Positions 37,331 to 46,653 of a DNA stretch of 64,000 nt are shown here, in pieces. Made by a program: the position numbers and the translations under genes. Below the pieces are notes generated by a model. That model did no database searches. It was not told where the DNA came from and saw nothing but the letters and a program-made list of their open reading frames with translations. The stretch comes from Sulfitobacter sp. SK011 (GTDB lineage Bacteria > Pseudomonadota > Alphaproteobacteria > Rhodobacterales > Rhodobacteraceae): contig NZ_CP025803.1 of NCBI RefSeq assembly GCF_003352065.1, positions 4,022,001 to 4,086,000 on the forward strand, read 5' to 3'. How positions within the stretch are numbered: position 1 is the first letter of the stretch; each line of letters starts with the position of its first letter.

Positions 37331-39477
37331 GGCACCATCTCCTCCAGCCGCAGGCGTCTGGCATCCCGGCGCGTTTGCAACCAGCCAATGACCCTGGCGC
37401 GCAGCCCTGCCCGCCATGTCTCAAATCCGCCGGGATTATGCACCACATCGGCCCGATAAAACGAGGGGCAGAGCACGGCGGCATCCGCCACCTCACCACA
37501 ATTTCCACAGCCCACACAGGTCTGATCAATATGCGCCACCGGATCATCGCGCAGCGGATCATCAAGCCGCTTGAGCGACAATGACGGACAGCCCGACAAC
37601 CGGATACACGCGTGATCGCCCGTACAGACATCCGCATCCACACCAAAGCGCGGCACATCCACGCGCCGCCCCTCTTTGATCGCCGCCGTTCTGATCGGCT
37701 TTTCCCGCCGTTGCTTGTTCAGCATACATTCGGACGAGGCGACAATCACCTTTGGTCCCTTGAATTCCGTCGTCAGCGCCTCGCGCAGCACCGCCCTGAC
37801 CTTGGCCACATCATAGGTGTGATCAATCTGACGGATCCATTCCACCCCAACACCCTTGAGCGCCGCAGATATTGGATTGCCAGTATTCTTGGTGGCATTT
37901 TCTGCCCGCGACGACAGAACATCCTGCCCACCAGTGGCCGCGGAATAATAATTGTCGACAATCACCGCCACGGAATCGGATTTGTTAAACACCATGTTCC
38001 CGATCGAGGAACTCAACCCATTGTGCCAAAATCCGCCATCCCCAAGGATCGAAATCGCCCGCCGTTCCCCGCCGCCATCAAACGCCGCGTTTGACGCAGG
38101 CCCAAGGCCATAACCCATGGTGGCTCCGCCAATCTCGAACGGTGGCAGTGACGCAAACAAATGGCAGCCGATATCGCCAGTGATCTGATGTTTGCCCAAC
38201 TCTTGTTCGGTCAGTTTCATCGCTGCAAAAATCGGCCGCTCAGGACAACCTGTGCAGAACCCCGGCGGACGAATGGGCACCGTTTTGGACAGATCCGGGA
38301 TCTTGGGCGGCGCGTCATTTGGCGCGCGCACGTTGCCCGGCAACATCTCGGGTGCGGCGGCTTTCAGGAAACCCGTCACCCCATCCAACATGACCTGACC
38401 TGTGTATTCCCCGGCCATCGGCAATACGTCTTTACCATAAAGCTTTAGCCGCCGACCCGCTTTATACAGAAACGAGCCGAGGTGTTGTTCAATGTGGTCC
38501 GGTTGCCCTTCTTCCACCACCAACAGATGATCCTTGCCCTCGCAAAACGCATCGAATTCGTCTCTGACAAGGGGATAAGTCACATTCAGCACATAAAGCG
38601 GCACATCGGCATTGCCGAAAATGTCCGCCAGTCCAAGCCGCTGCAGCGCGCGGATCAGACCGTTGTACATCCCCCCCTGCACAACAATGCCAAGCTTGGC
38701 TTTCTTCGGCCCAAACACCTCGTTCAGCTTTTTTTCAACGATGAATTTCTCTGCGGCAGGCCAGCGGTTCTTGATCTTGTCCTGCTCATGCAGATAGCTC
38801 ATTGGCGGCAGTACCACGCGGTTAAAGTCGCTTTGTGGATTGGCGATCGCCTGTTTGACGGTCAGAGGCGGCGGCACGTTGTCACGGCAGATGAAACTGC
38901 CCGTCACATGGCACGACCTAATCCGCACCATCAACATCACCGGCGTATTGCTCGCCTCGCTCAGCTCGAACCCGTCTTTGACCGCTTTGGTGATGCTGGG
39001 CAGGTTTGGACGCGGGTCCAGCATCCAGAACTGCGATTTCATCGCAAAGGCATGGCTGCGTTCCTGCATGATGCTGGACCCTTCGCCGTAATCCTCGCCG
39101 ACAATCACCAACGCACCGCCATTCACACCCGATGATGACAGGTTGGCCAAGGCATCTGACGCCACATTGACCCCAACCGGGCCTTTGAAGGTGACCGCGC
39201 CGCGTATTGGGTAATGCACGGATGCGGCCAACATCGCCGCTGCTGCTGCTTCTGACGCATTTGCCTCAAACCGCACGCCCAATTCGCCCATCAGATCCTG
39301 TGCATCGGCCAGAACGTCCATCAGATGCGAAATTGGCGCGCCCTGATACCCACCGACATAGCCCACACCGTTTTCCAGCAATGCCTTGGTGATCGCGAGA
39401 ATGCCTTCGCCGGTGAACACGTCACCGGCCCCCTTGCGCAGGTGTTCAACCTCGGCTTTGAACGAACGCTCTGCCAT
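37327..39477 (-). CDS. iorA: Indolepyruvate:ferredoxin oxidoreductase, alpha subunit
   Basis: A 716-residue catalytic subunit. The pyrimidine-binding part ('NGVGYVGGYQGAPISHLMDV', 'EANASEAAAAAMLAASVHYP') is followed by the TPP part with 'PGFCTGCPERPIFAAMKLTE', 'TGDIGCHLFASLPPFEIG' and 'GDGGFWHNGLSSSIGNMVF'. Near the C-terminus are ferredoxin-like cysteines ('CTGDHACIRLSGCPSL' and 'CVGCGNCGEVADAAVLCPS'). It binds TPP and iron-sulfur clusters and, with IorB, oxidises aryl-pyruvates from aromatic amino acid transamination. AGGAAGGG lies just before the ATG. It is 11 bases downstream of the MarR gene in the same operon. The exact aryl substrate is not readable. Confidence 0.9.
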   Translation of the reverse strand: MAERSFKAEVEHLRKGAGDVFTGEGILAITKALLENGVGYVGGYQGAPISHLMDVLADAQDLMGELGVRFEANASEAAAAAMLAASVHYPIRGAVTFKGPVGVNVASDALANLSSSGVNGGALVIVGEDYGEGSSIMQERSHAFAMKSQFWMLDPRPNLPSITKAVKDGFELSEASNTPVMLMVRIRSCHVTGSFICRDNVPPPLTVKQAIANPQSDFNRVVLPPMSYLHEQDKIKNRWPAAEKFIVEKKLNEVFGPKKAKLGIVVQGGMYNGLIRALQRLGLADIFGNADVPLYVLNVTYPLVRDEFDAFCEGKDHLLVVEEGQPDHIEQHLGSFLYKAGRRLKLYGKDVLPMAGEYTGQVMLDGVTGFLKAAAPEMLPGNVRAPNDAPPKIPDLSKTVPIRPPGFCTGCPERPIFAAMKLTEQELGKHQITGDIGCHLFASLPPFEIGGATMGYGLGPASNAAFDGGGERRAISILGDGGFWHNGLSSSIGNMVFNKSDSVAVIVDNYYSAATGGQDVLSSRAENATKNTGNPISAALKGVGVEWIRQIDHTYDVAKVRAVLREALTTEFKGPKVIVASSECMLNKQRREKPIRTAAIKEGRRVDVPRFGVDADVCTGDHACIRLSGCPSLSLKRLDDPLRDDPVAHIDQTCVGCGNCGEVADAAVLCPSFYRADVVHNPGGFETWRAGLRARVIGWLQTRRDARRLRLEEMVP

Positions 39478-39488
39478 CCCTGCCCTTC

Positions 39489-39971
39489 CTAAAAGTCGTG
39501 CTTGCGAATGTTGCGCAGCATCGTTTTCAAGGTGCCGACAAAGGCGCGTTTCTGGGCTTCATCAATGCCCTTGAACATCGCTTCATAGGCCAGCGACATA
39601 TGCGGCCACAGCCGTTCATAGGTCTCGCGCCCGCTGTCGGTCAGGAACACGCGGGTGGCCCGGCTGTCGATTTCATCAGTTTCGCGGCGGATCAGACCAT
39701 CGCGGTCAAGCGCGTCTAACGCCCTGCTTAGGGTCGATTGTTGCACCACAGCATAGACGGCCAATTCACGGATCAAGATGCCGTCGATTGTTGACAACAC
39801 CGCCAGTGACCGCATCTGCGGGGTGGTCAACCCAAGTGCTGCCATTTCCGTCTGCAATGCTGCATTATAGCGCCCCATAATCCGGTTCATCAGGTAGGGC
39901 GCAAAATTCTCAAGGCCCATTTCGGCCAGTCGTATTGCCGCCGCTGTCGGGATCTCTGCGGATTCGTTCAT
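39489..39971 (-). CDS. MarR family regulator
   Basis: A 160-residue winged-helix regulator. Family elements: 'AALQTEMAALGLTTPQMRSL' (helices 1-2), 'ELAVYAVVQQSTLSRALDAL' (recognition helix), 'DRDGLIRRETDEIDSRATRV' (wing) and the C-terminal dimerisation helices. MarR proteins usually repress breakdown genes and let go when an aromatic or phenolic ligand binds. It is the third gene of the minus-strand operon, overlapping the oxidoreductase stop by four bases and preceding iorA. A TTGAT-GA-ATCAA palindrome at 42400-42411, between this operon and the divergent one, is a likely binding site, so it may control both. Confidence 0.88.
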   Translation of the reverse strand: MNESAEIPTAAAIRLAEMGLENFAPYLMNRIMGRYNAALQTEMAALGLTTPQMRSLAVLSTIDGILIRELAVYAVVQQSTLSRALDALDRDGLIRRETDEIDSRATRVFLTDSGRETYERLWPHMSLAYEAMFKGIDEAQKRAFVGTLKTMLRNIRKHDF

Positions 39972-41557
39972 GCGCCTGCCCCTTTGGATTTTTTCGACGC
40001 GCCAAGGGCATTGGCCACGTTGAACCCGGACCCGCCTCCAAGCCCCGGACCGGGATGGGTTGAGGCACCAATATGGTACAGCCCTTTGACGGGTGTGGTG
40101 TTGTTCACCTGCCCGGCGACAGGCCGCCAGACGAAAAACTGGTCCAGTGCACAGGCCCCTCCATAAGGATCGCCGCCCACCAGATTGACGTTCATCGCAG
40201 CAAGATCGGCGGGCGAATAGGCCCGGCGTTTGAGCTTGATTTCGTCAAAATTGCGAATGTGATTTTTCAGGATCGCCTCAATCCGGTCGGCAAAGGCCTC
40301 GCGGGTTTTCTCGGTCCATTCCGGCGTGGTTTTGATCTTGCCCCCGGCATCGCCTTTGATCTGCATCGGCGCGTCAGGAATTTGCAGCCAAAGCACCGCT
40401 TTACCCTCCGGGCACCGGCTTGGGTCCAACGCATGCGGCTGGCCCACACAGATCGTCGGTACCTCAGGTAACATGCCGCGCTCTGCTTCATTGCAGGATT
40501 TAGAGACTGAATCGACCCCATCAGCGAGATGGATCAGTGCGACATCCGCCAACCCGTCAGCGGCCCATTCGATCGGCCCGTCCAGCGCATAGTGCAGTTG
40601 GAAATTGCCGCGCCCATGGCGAAATTTCTTGGCGGTTTGCGGCGGCGATTGATCACCCAGCAACCCTTCATAGAGCTGCCCTGGTGCCGTGCTGGCGATC
40701 ACATTCTTGGCATAGATTTGTTCATCATCCGTGGTGATGACGCCATGTACCTTGCCGCCATCGACCATGATCTTGCGCGCCTCAATGCCGGTGCGAATGA
40801 CGCCGCCATGCGCCTCGATCAGCGACCGGAACGCTGCTGCCGCCTGCCCTGCCCCGCCTTTGACAATCGGTGCGCCTGCCGCCTCCAGCGCAAAGGCGAT
40901 CACGCGGGACATCTGCCCGCCATAGCTGGCTTCGGGTGTCAAACCGACATGCAACACCCACGGGGCCCAGAGCGCCTGAACATCTGCGCTGTCATACCGG
41001 GTTTCCAGCCAGCCGCGCGCAGGTTCCAACGCCTCACCAAACCATGTCTTGAGACCGTTTAGCCCCCTTTTCCACGCCTGTTTTGCCAACAACCAACCCG
41101 TGCCTGCCGACCAGAGCGGTTGACCCAAGAGCGCAAACAGAAAATCAGCGTCCTGTTCAACACCGCCCACATCCGCTGCGTGCTGATCCCCGTCCCCTGC
41201 CCCACTTTGATTGAATGTGGCGACGTTCGCGGCCCTGTCCATCGACAAAGCCAACGCCGACCCATCAGGGCGCAGCACGGCTGTAGGGTGTTCGGAATGG
41301 CAGAACTCCAACCCATGCGCCGCCAGATCATCGCCCAACGCCCCATGCGCGGGCCCGGTCAAAAACAGCACAAACGTCGTCGCCATCACATCGTGATGAT
41401 ACCCCGGCAACGTCACCGCATCAGAAGTGTACATGCACCCGCCGATCCGGTCCTCTCGTTCAATCACCAGCACGCTGTCACCTTTGCGCGACAACAATGC
41501 GGCGGCCACCAACGCGTTGATGCCCGACCCGATTATCAGATGATCAAACGTCGCCAC
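39968..41557 (-). CDS. FAD-dependent oxidoreductase, PYROXD2-like
   Basis: A 529-residue flavoprotein. It begins with the FAD-binding Rossmann motif 'LIIGSGINALVAAALLSRKG' and 'VLVIEREDRIGGCMYT', and ends with 'LYHIGASTHPGPGLGGGSG', the second nucleotide-contacting segment of phytoene-desaturase-like amine oxidases. The length and 'GG' forms fit the PYROXD2-like branch (NAD(P)/FAD-dependent oxidoreductases). A GTG start follows a short AAGG. It overlaps the MarR gene by four bases and is 6 bases from the cyclase gene. A paralogue on the other strand at 42467 suggests related reactions on one substrate family. Substrate unknown; an oxidation or dehydrogenation step is inferred. Confidence 0.82.
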   Translation of the reverse strand: MATFDHLIIGSGINALVAAALLSRKGDSVLVIEREDRIGGCMYTSDAVTLPGYHHDVMATTFVLFLTGPAHGALGDDLAAHGLEFCHSEHPTAVLRPDGSALALSMDRAANVATFNQSGAGDGDQHAADVGGVEQDADFLFALLGQPLWSAGTGWLLAKQAWKRGLNGLKTWFGEALEPARGWLETRYDSADVQALWAPWVLHVGLTPEASYGGQMSRVIAFALEAAGAPIVKGGAGQAAAAFRSLIEAHGGVIRTGIEARKIMVDGGKVHGVITTDDEQIYAKNVIASTAPGQLYEGLLGDQSPPQTAKKFRHGRGNFQLHYALDGPIEWAADGLADVALIHLADGVDSVSKSCNEAERGMLPEVPTICVGQPHALDPSRCPEGKAVLWLQIPDAPMQIKGDAGGKIKTTPEWTEKTREAFADRIEAILKNHIRNFDEIKLKRRAYSPADLAAMNVNLVGGDPYGGACALDQFFVWRPVAGQVNNTTPVKGLYHIGASTHPGPGLGGGSGFNVANALGASKKSKGAGA

Positions 41558-41563
41558 CGGGCC

Positions 41564-42355
41564 TTAGCCTTTTGGAACCAGCGCCAGCGCCCTGATCGGG
41601 CTGCCTGTCCCGTTTTCAATCTTGAGAGGTGCGGCAATCAGGATCGCACCCTTGGCAGGCAGCTTGTCGAGATTGGCAAGGCTTGCCAGACCAAAGCAGT
41701 TGTCGCGGTGCAGCAGGTTATGCGCAGGATACGGTGGGTCCATGCCCCCCGCCTGTCCCGCATCTGTGCCAATGCACTGGGTTCCCCAGCCGACGATTTT
41801 TTTCGACAACAGGTATTCAATGGCATCGGGCGTTGGCCCCGGCGAATGTGGCCCGCTGTCGTCGGCGTTCAAAAACGCGGCTTCGTCATCGACCCGGCTG
41901 TCCCAATCGGTGCGCATGACGACCCATTCGCCTTCACCAATTTCGCCGTATTGCTCTTCCCATTCCTTGATGCCCTTGGCGGTCAACAGATAATCCGCAT
42001 CCTCCTGCGTCTGCTCAGAGCAATCAATGACGTTCACAGGCGCAATCAGGCGCTGCACGTCCAGCTTGTCAGTATAGCCGTCCGCGTAATCCTTGCCGGT
42101 GATCCAATGGTGCGGCGCATCAAAATGGGTGCCGGAATGTTCGCCCAACACCAGCCAGTTCCATGCAAAAAACGGCCCGTCATTATCGTATTCGGAAATC
42201 TTGTGAATCTCGACCTTCGGCGTGTTCTTGGCAAAGTCCGGCGGCAACTGCAAAATCGGCGTTTTGGGGCCAAGCACCCCTGAACAATCCACCACTTCGA
42301 TGCCACCAGAGGCCAGCATCGCCCCTAAATTCTTTACGACGTTCGCAGCGCTCAT
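41564..42355 (-). CDS. Cyclase family metal hydrolase, isatin hydrolase-like
   Basis: A 263-residue enzyme. The start at 42355 follows AGGGAG; the frame to 42439 would cross the operator region. The family motif 'LGEHSGTHFDAPHHWITG' provides the His/Asp metal ligands (HxGTHxDxPxH). Other segments are 'VLGPKTPILQLPPDFAKNT', 'WVVMRTDWDSR' and 'GTQCIGTDAGQAGGMDP'. These match kynurenine formamidase/isatin hydrolase-type 'cyclase' proteins, and the 'PPDFAKN' and 'ISEYDNDGPFFAWNW' parts recall isatin hydrolase; this is from memory and not certain. Such enzymes open an amide or imide ring with manganese. It is first in the operon with the oxidoreductase, MarR, iorA and iorB, which supports an indole-type substrate. 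Confidence 0.75.
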   Translation of the reverse strand: MSAANVVKNLGAMLASGGIEVVDCSGVLGPKTPILQLPPDFAKNTPKVEIHKISEYDNDGPFFAWNWLVLGEHSGTHFDAPHHWITGKDYADGYTDKLDVQRLIAPVNVIDCSEQTQEDADYLLTAKGIKEWEEQYGEIGEGEWVVMRTDWDSRVDDEAAFLNADDSGPHSPGPTPDAIEYLLSKKIVGWGTQCIGTDAGQAGGMDPPYPAHNLLHRDNCFGLASLANLDKLPAKGAILIAAPLKIENGTGSPIRALALVPKG

Positions 42356-42399
42356 ATCGATATCTCCCTGAAAACTGCGCGATGTGCCTCGCGCTAAAG

Positions 42400-42411
42400 T
42401 TGATGAATCAA
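42400..42411. promoter_or_regulatory. Palindrome between divergent operons, candidate MarR site
   Basis: TTGAT-GA-ATCAA, two perfect 5-base arms, placed in the 112 bases between the cyclase operon (minus) and the oxidoreductase-ABC operon (plus). Its size and form are typical for MarR binding sites, and a marR gene is in the minus-strand operon. Confidence 0.5.
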
Positions 42412-42466
42412 TGCTAGACAAATTTATATGCGTTTGCAATTATCTTTGTCGGGGGACGCGACACGA

Positions 42467-44035
42467 ATGACAACTGACCCAGACGCAATTATCATCGGTG
42501 CAGGGCACAACAGCCTTGCATGCGCCTGTCATTTGGCCAGCCACGGCTGGAAAGTTGCGGTCTATGAACAAGCAGCCGAACCCGGGGGTGCGGTCAAAAC
42601 GGGGGCGTATACCCTGCCCGGCTTTCGGCACGATTGGGCGGCGATGAACCTGTCGCTGTTTGCCGGGTCCGCCTTTCACACGCAACACGGCAAAGAGCTG
42701 GCAGAGCACGGTCTGGCCTTTGCGCCGACAGGCAATCCATTTGCCAGCGTGTTTCCTGATGGTCGTTGGCTGGGCATATCAAACGATGTGGCACTGACCA
42801 CTGATCGTGTGCGCGCCTTTTCTGAGGCGGATGCGAAAGCTTGGACCAAGCTTACAACTGACTTTCCGTCCGAGGCTGAAACCATCTTTGGCCTGCTGGG
42901 CAGCCCGATGAACAGGCGCGCCCTGTCGTCGCTGGGCTGGAATACATGGCGCAGGAAGGGCGGCGGCGGCACGCTTGATCTTGCGCGGTTCCTGATGATG
43001 TCGCCACGTGCATGGCTCGACCAGACGTTTGAATCCGACCATATTAAAGCAACCCTTGCAGCATGGGGCATGCACCTTGATTTCGCCCCAGACATCGCTG
43101 GCGGTGCGCTGTTCCCGTATCTGGAGGCGATGGCCGGTCAGGCCTTTGGCATGGTCCTGGGCCAGGGCGGTGCCGACACCGCAATCAACGCAATGGTAAA
43201 GATGTTAGAGGCGCACGGCGGATCCATTGAATGCGGCACGCCCGTTACGGGTATTGAACAGGCCGGGGGCCGCGCCACCGGGATCACACTGGCCGATGGC
43301 CGCTTTGTCGGGGCGCAAAAGGCGGTGATTGCCAATGTCACCCCAGCCGCTTTGCTGAAACTGACCGGCGGCACCGGCGACGCCCGGCACGAGGCGGCGA
43401 TGCAGGGCTTTCAACACGCCCCCGGCACCATGATGATCCATCTTGCGATGGATGCCTTACCGGATTGGAAGGCACCCGAGCTGAAACAATTTGCCTATGT
43501 CCATATCGCGCCGTCGATGGATCAGATGGCGCGCACCTATGCGCAAGCCAAGGCCGGTCTGTTACCGGATGAGCCGGTGATCGTCTGCGGCCAACCAACC
43601 GTCGTTGATCCCACGCGCGCACCGGACGGCAAACACGTCCTCTGGCTGCAAATCCGCATGGCCCCCGGCACCATCAAAGGCGACGCGGCGGGCAAGATAA
43701 AGGCAAAAAGCTGGACCAAGGCCGCAACGCCCTTTGCAGACCGTGCGCTGGACATCCTAGAGGGTTATGCCCCCGGCACGCGTAAGAAAATCCTCGGCCA
43801 GCATATTGTCACACCGCTCATGTTAGAGACTGATAATCCCAATCTTGTCGGCGGCGATCAGGTTTGTGGCAGCCATCATTTGCACCAGCATTTCATGAAC
43901 CGTCCCGCACGCGGGTATGCAGACGGGACGACCCCCATTCGCAATCTTTATCATACCGGGGCCGCCGTATGGCCCGGTGGCGGAACAGGCGCAGGGCCCG
44001 GCACCCTGCTTGCAAAAAAACTAGCCGGAAAATGA
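42467..44035 (+). CDS. FAD-dependent oxidoreductase, PYROXD2-like (second copy)
   Basis: A flavoprotein of 522 residues, paralogous to the product at 39968-41557. It has 'AIIIGAGHNSLACACHLASH', 'VAVYEQAAEPGGAVKTGAY' and, near the end, 'NLYHTGAAVWPGGGTGAGPG'. The start at 42467 has GGGGGA about ten bases upstream; the ATG at 42428 is the alternative. It precedes a complete peptide-type ABC importer on the same strand by 20 bases and is divergent from the cyclase operon. The pair of paralogues on both sides of one regulatory region suggests two related oxidation steps, or two substrates, in one pathway. The exact reaction is unknown. Confidence 0.82.
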   Translation: MTTDPDAIIIGAGHNSLACACHLASHGWKVAVYEQAAEPGGAVKTGAYTLPGFRHDWAAMNLSLFAGSAFHTQHGKELAEHGLAFAPTGNPFASVFPDGRWLGISNDVALTTDRVRAFSEADAKAWTKLTTDFPSEAETIFGLLGSPMNRRALSSLGWNTWRRKGGGGTLDLARFLMMSPRAWLDQTFESDHIKATLAAWGMHLDFAPDIAGGALFPYLEAMAGQAFGMVLGQGGADTAINAMVKMLEAHGGSIECGTPVTGIEQAGGRATGITLADGRFVGAQKAVIANVTPAALLKLTGGTGDARHEAAMQGFQHAPGTMMIHLAMDALPDWKAPELKQFAYVHIAPSMDQMARTYAQAKAGLLPDEPVIVCGQPTVVDPTRAPDGKHVLWLQIRMAPGTIKGDAAGKIKAKSWTKAATPFADRALDILEGYAPGTRKKILGQHIVTPLMLETDNPNLVGGDQVCGSHHLHQHFMNRPARGYADGTTPIRNLYHTGAAVWPGGGTGAGPGTLLAKKLAGK

Positions 44036-44055
44036 ACAAAAAAGGGAGAAATCAC

Positions 44056-45582
44056 ATGTCACTATCCAGAAGAAACCTGCTGAAAACCTCGGTTGCCGCT
44101 GCGACGCTGGCCACCTTTGGCCTTCCCAGCTTTGCCCAGGAGATTGACGAGCTTGTCATCGCCTATAACGTCAACCTGCCAAGCTGGGACCCGACTGTGG
44201 GCCCTTCAGCGGTCAACCCAACGATCCAAGGCTTCTATCAGTCGGTTTTTGACCTCTATATTCCACAGAACCCCGACCTTACCTTTGGTGAGGGTCTTAT
44301 CACCGGGCACGGCTGGAACGACGATCAAACCCAGATCTGGATGGACGTGCGCGAAGGCGTGACGTGGCACAACGGCGATCCCTTTACCGCCGAGGATGTT
44401 GCTTGGTCCCTGACCCGCGCGGCCAATGCGGAAACCGGCAACCCCATCCAATTCATCTGGGGCAAGGTTGAAAACATCACAGCTGACGGCAACCGTGTGA
44501 CCGCAGACGTCAAGGAATATGAACCGACATTCTTTAAGTGGATGTCCTTTCTGACCGGCTATGTCCTGCCCAAGAAATACTACGAAGAAGTCGGCGCAGA
44601 GGGGTTTGAAGCCGCGCCGATTGGCACCGGCCCCTATATGGTCGAAAAATTCGAACGCAACGCCTTTGTCAGGCTCAAAGCCAATGAAAACTACTGGGGC
44701 GGTGCACCTGCGTTCAAAACCGTGACGATCAAATTCGTTACCGATGCCGCCAGCCGTGTCGCCGAACTGGAATCAGGCAACAGCCACGTGACATTGGAAG
44801 TGCCTTACGAAGAATTCGACCGCCTCAAGGCCAAGGACGGCATTCAGGGGGTGGCTGAACCCATCTCAGATATCGGCATGATTTTCCTCAATGATATTGA
44901 GGTGATGACCGACCCCAATGTGCGCAAGGCCGCGGCCCATGCCATCGACAAGCAGCTGATCGTTGACCGCTTGCTGTCAGGATACGGCGTCCCGATCGAT
45001 ACTTTGCAGACCCCAGACTATGTGGCTTTCGACGATACCATCAAGGTTGGATATGACCCTGAAAAATCCGTCGAATTGCTGGCCGCTTCCGGCTATGGCC
45101 CTGATAACCCAGTCAAATTCACGATCCAGACCACCAAGGGATTCAAGCCCAAGGATTACGAAATGATACAGGCCATCGTCGGTCTGTGGCGCAAGGTCGG
45201 GATTGAGGCAGAGATCGAAGTCTATGAGATCGCCAAACACTATGAGCTGCGCGCGGCCGATACGCTGGCCCCCGCTGCGTTTTACAACTGGGGCAACTCG
45301 GTCGGCGATCCGACCACCTCGACCGGGTTTGCGATGTTCGGGCCTTCGCCGCATTCCGTCTGGGATGGTGAGGATACGTTCAACGCGATCCTGCCACTTT
45401 GGGGTGAAAAGGATGAGGCCAAGCGCATTGCCGGCTGGAAAGAAGTTGACCGTCATATCGCCGAAGAAGCCGAGGTCATCCCCTTGCTGCAATATGTGCA
45501 ACCCATTCTGCACGTATCCGGTGTCGCGGTCGTGCCTCACCGCTCTGGTGCGCTGTTGCCGCACCTGATGACGCGCAGCTGA
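44056..45582 (+). CDS. Peptide-type ABC substrate-binding protein
   Basis: A 508-residue periplasmic binding protein of family SBP_bac_5. The N-terminus carries a twin-arginine-like signal ('MSLSRRNLLKTSVAAATLAT' and 'FGLPSFAQ'), so it is exported folded or by Sec. Family segments: 'LREG.T.HNG'-type 'VREGVTWHNGDPFTAEDVAW', 'APIGTGPYMVEKFERNAFV' and 'VRKAAAHAIDKQLIVDRLL'. It binds peptides, or non-peptide ligands such as opines and small aromatics, and hands them to the permeases that follow. AAGGGAG lies before the ATG. A strong terminator-like hairpin follows, which would raise its level over the permeases. The ligand is likely the substrate of the oxidoreductases and cyclase next to it; this is inference. 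Confidence 0.88.
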   Translation: MSLSRRNLLKTSVAAATLATFGLPSFAQEIDELVIAYNVNLPSWDPTVGPSAVNPTIQGFYQSVFDLYIPQNPDLTFGEGLITGHGWNDDQTQIWMDVREGVTWHNGDPFTAEDVAWSLTRAANAETGNPIQFIWGKVENITADGNRVTADVKEYEPTFFKWMSFLTGYVLPKKYYEEVGAEGFEAAPIGTGPYMVEKFERNAFVRLKANENYWGGAPAFKTVTIKFVTDAASRVAELESGNSHVTLEVPYEEFDRLKAKDGIQGVAEPISDIGMIFLNDIEVMTDPNVRKAAAHAIDKQLIVDRLLSGYGVPIDTLQTPDYVAFDDTIKVGYDPEKSVELLAASGYGPDNPVKFTIQTTKGFKPKDYEMIQAIVGLWRKVGIEAEIEVYEIAKHYELRAADTLAPAAFYNWGNSVGDPTTSTGFAMFGPSPHSVWDGEDTFNAILPLWGEKDEAKRIAGWKEVDRHIAEEAEVIPLLQYVQPILHVSGVAVVPHRSGALLPHLMTRS

Positions 45583-45599
45583 CACAGCTTTGTTGAACT

Positions 45600-45630
45600 G
45601 GCGGGGCCGTTGAATTGGCCCTGCCTTTTT
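45600..45630 (+). terminator. Hairpin with T-run after binding-protein gene
   Basis: GGCGGGGCC (45600-45608) pairs with GGCCCTGCC (45617-45625) with one G-U wobble and an 8-base loop, followed directly by TTTTT. It is an intrinsic terminator lying inside the operon, and probably leaky. It also rules out the TTG at 45610 as start of the next gene. Confidence 0.8.
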
Positions 45631-45642
45631 GTCTGGATTCCC

Positions 45643-46653
45643 ATGCCCCTTTTGCGCACGATCTTTATGCGGCTGATCAGCACCGCCATCACGCTTTTTG
45701 GCGTGGCGGTGATCGTTTTTGTCGTGATCCGTGTGGTCCCCGGCAACCCCATTGCGATGATGCTGCCCCCCGGGGCCACTGAAGCCGATATCGCAAGGTT
45801 AGAGACACAATACGGCTTTGATAAATCCATTTTTGAGCAGTTCGTCATCTGGATCGGCGGTGTCATTCAGGGTGATTTCGGCACCTCAATCTCTCTGCGC
45901 CAGCCGGTGTCGACACTTGTCCTGAACCGCCTGCCCGCGACGTTGGAATTAAGCATCGTGGCGCTGACCATCGCGGTGCTGATGGGGGGTGCCATGGCGC
46001 TCTTTGGTACACGGTTCCGGGACACCAAGGCGGAGGGGGCGATAGATGTTTCTGCTGGCATGGCCCTGTCGATCCCGGATTTCCTGTGGGGTTTGGTCTT
46101 AATCTTACTTTTTGGGGTGCTTTGGCCGATTTTTCACATCTCAGGTCGGATATCACCAAGCTTAAACATTGATTTCACTACGAATTTTTATCTGTTCGAG
46201 GCGATTGCCCGCCTGCGCTTTGACGTTATCGGCGACCTGATCGGGCATATGTTCATGCCTGCCCTTGCCCTTGCTATTCCACTGGCCGCGATCATCGCGC
46301 AGCTTTTGAAACAGTCCCTGAAAGAAACCATGCACCTCGATTATGTCACCCTTGCGCGCACCAAGGGGTACGCCGAAGGGCGCGTCATCACCCATGAGGC
46401 ACTTCCCAATGCGATCCTGCCAACGCTGACGCTTGTGGGCGTACAGTTCACCTTTCTGATCGGCGGCACTGTGATTATCGAACGGCTGTTCAGCTATGAG
46501 GGTCTGGGCAACATGGCAATCGATGCGGTGATCAACCGTGATTTGCCGCTCATTCAGGGCATCGTCATTCTGTTCGCGCTCATCTTTACCCTGGTGAATT
46601 TGGCCGTCGACATGCTTTATACCGTGCTGAACCCGAGGTTGCGTCATGCATGA
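45643..46653 (+). CDS. Peptide-type ABC permease (DppB-like)
   Basis: A 336-residue inner-membrane permease with about six helices. It has the typical DppB N-terminal 'VAVIVFVVIRVVPGNPIAMM' and the 'TPDEEIA..R..LGLD'-like extracellular part ('EADIARLETQYGFDKSIFEQ'). The cytoplasmic EAA loop includes 'MHLDYVTLARTKGYAEGRVI' and 'ALPNAILPTLTLVG', which contacts the ATPases. The start at 45643 is the first ATG after the internal terminator. It pairs with the permease at 46646, overlapping it by eight bases. Together they form the channel for the ligand of the binding protein. Confidence 0.9.
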   Translation: MPLLRTIFMRLISTAITLFGVAVIVFVVIRVVPGNPIAMMLPPGATEADIARLETQYGFDKSIFEQFVIWIGGVIQGDFGTSISLRQPVSTLVLNRLPATLELSIVALTIAVLMGGAMALFGTRFRDTKAEGAIDVSAGMALSIPDFLWGLVLILLFGVLWPIFHISGRISPSLNIDFTTNFYLFEAIARLRFDVIGDLIGHMFMPALALAIPLAAIIAQLLKQSLKETMHLDYVTLARTKGYAEGRVITHEALPNAILPTLTLVGVQFTFLIGGTVIIERLFSYEGLGNMAIDAVINRDLPLIQGIVILFALIFTLVNLAVDMLYTVLNPRLRHA

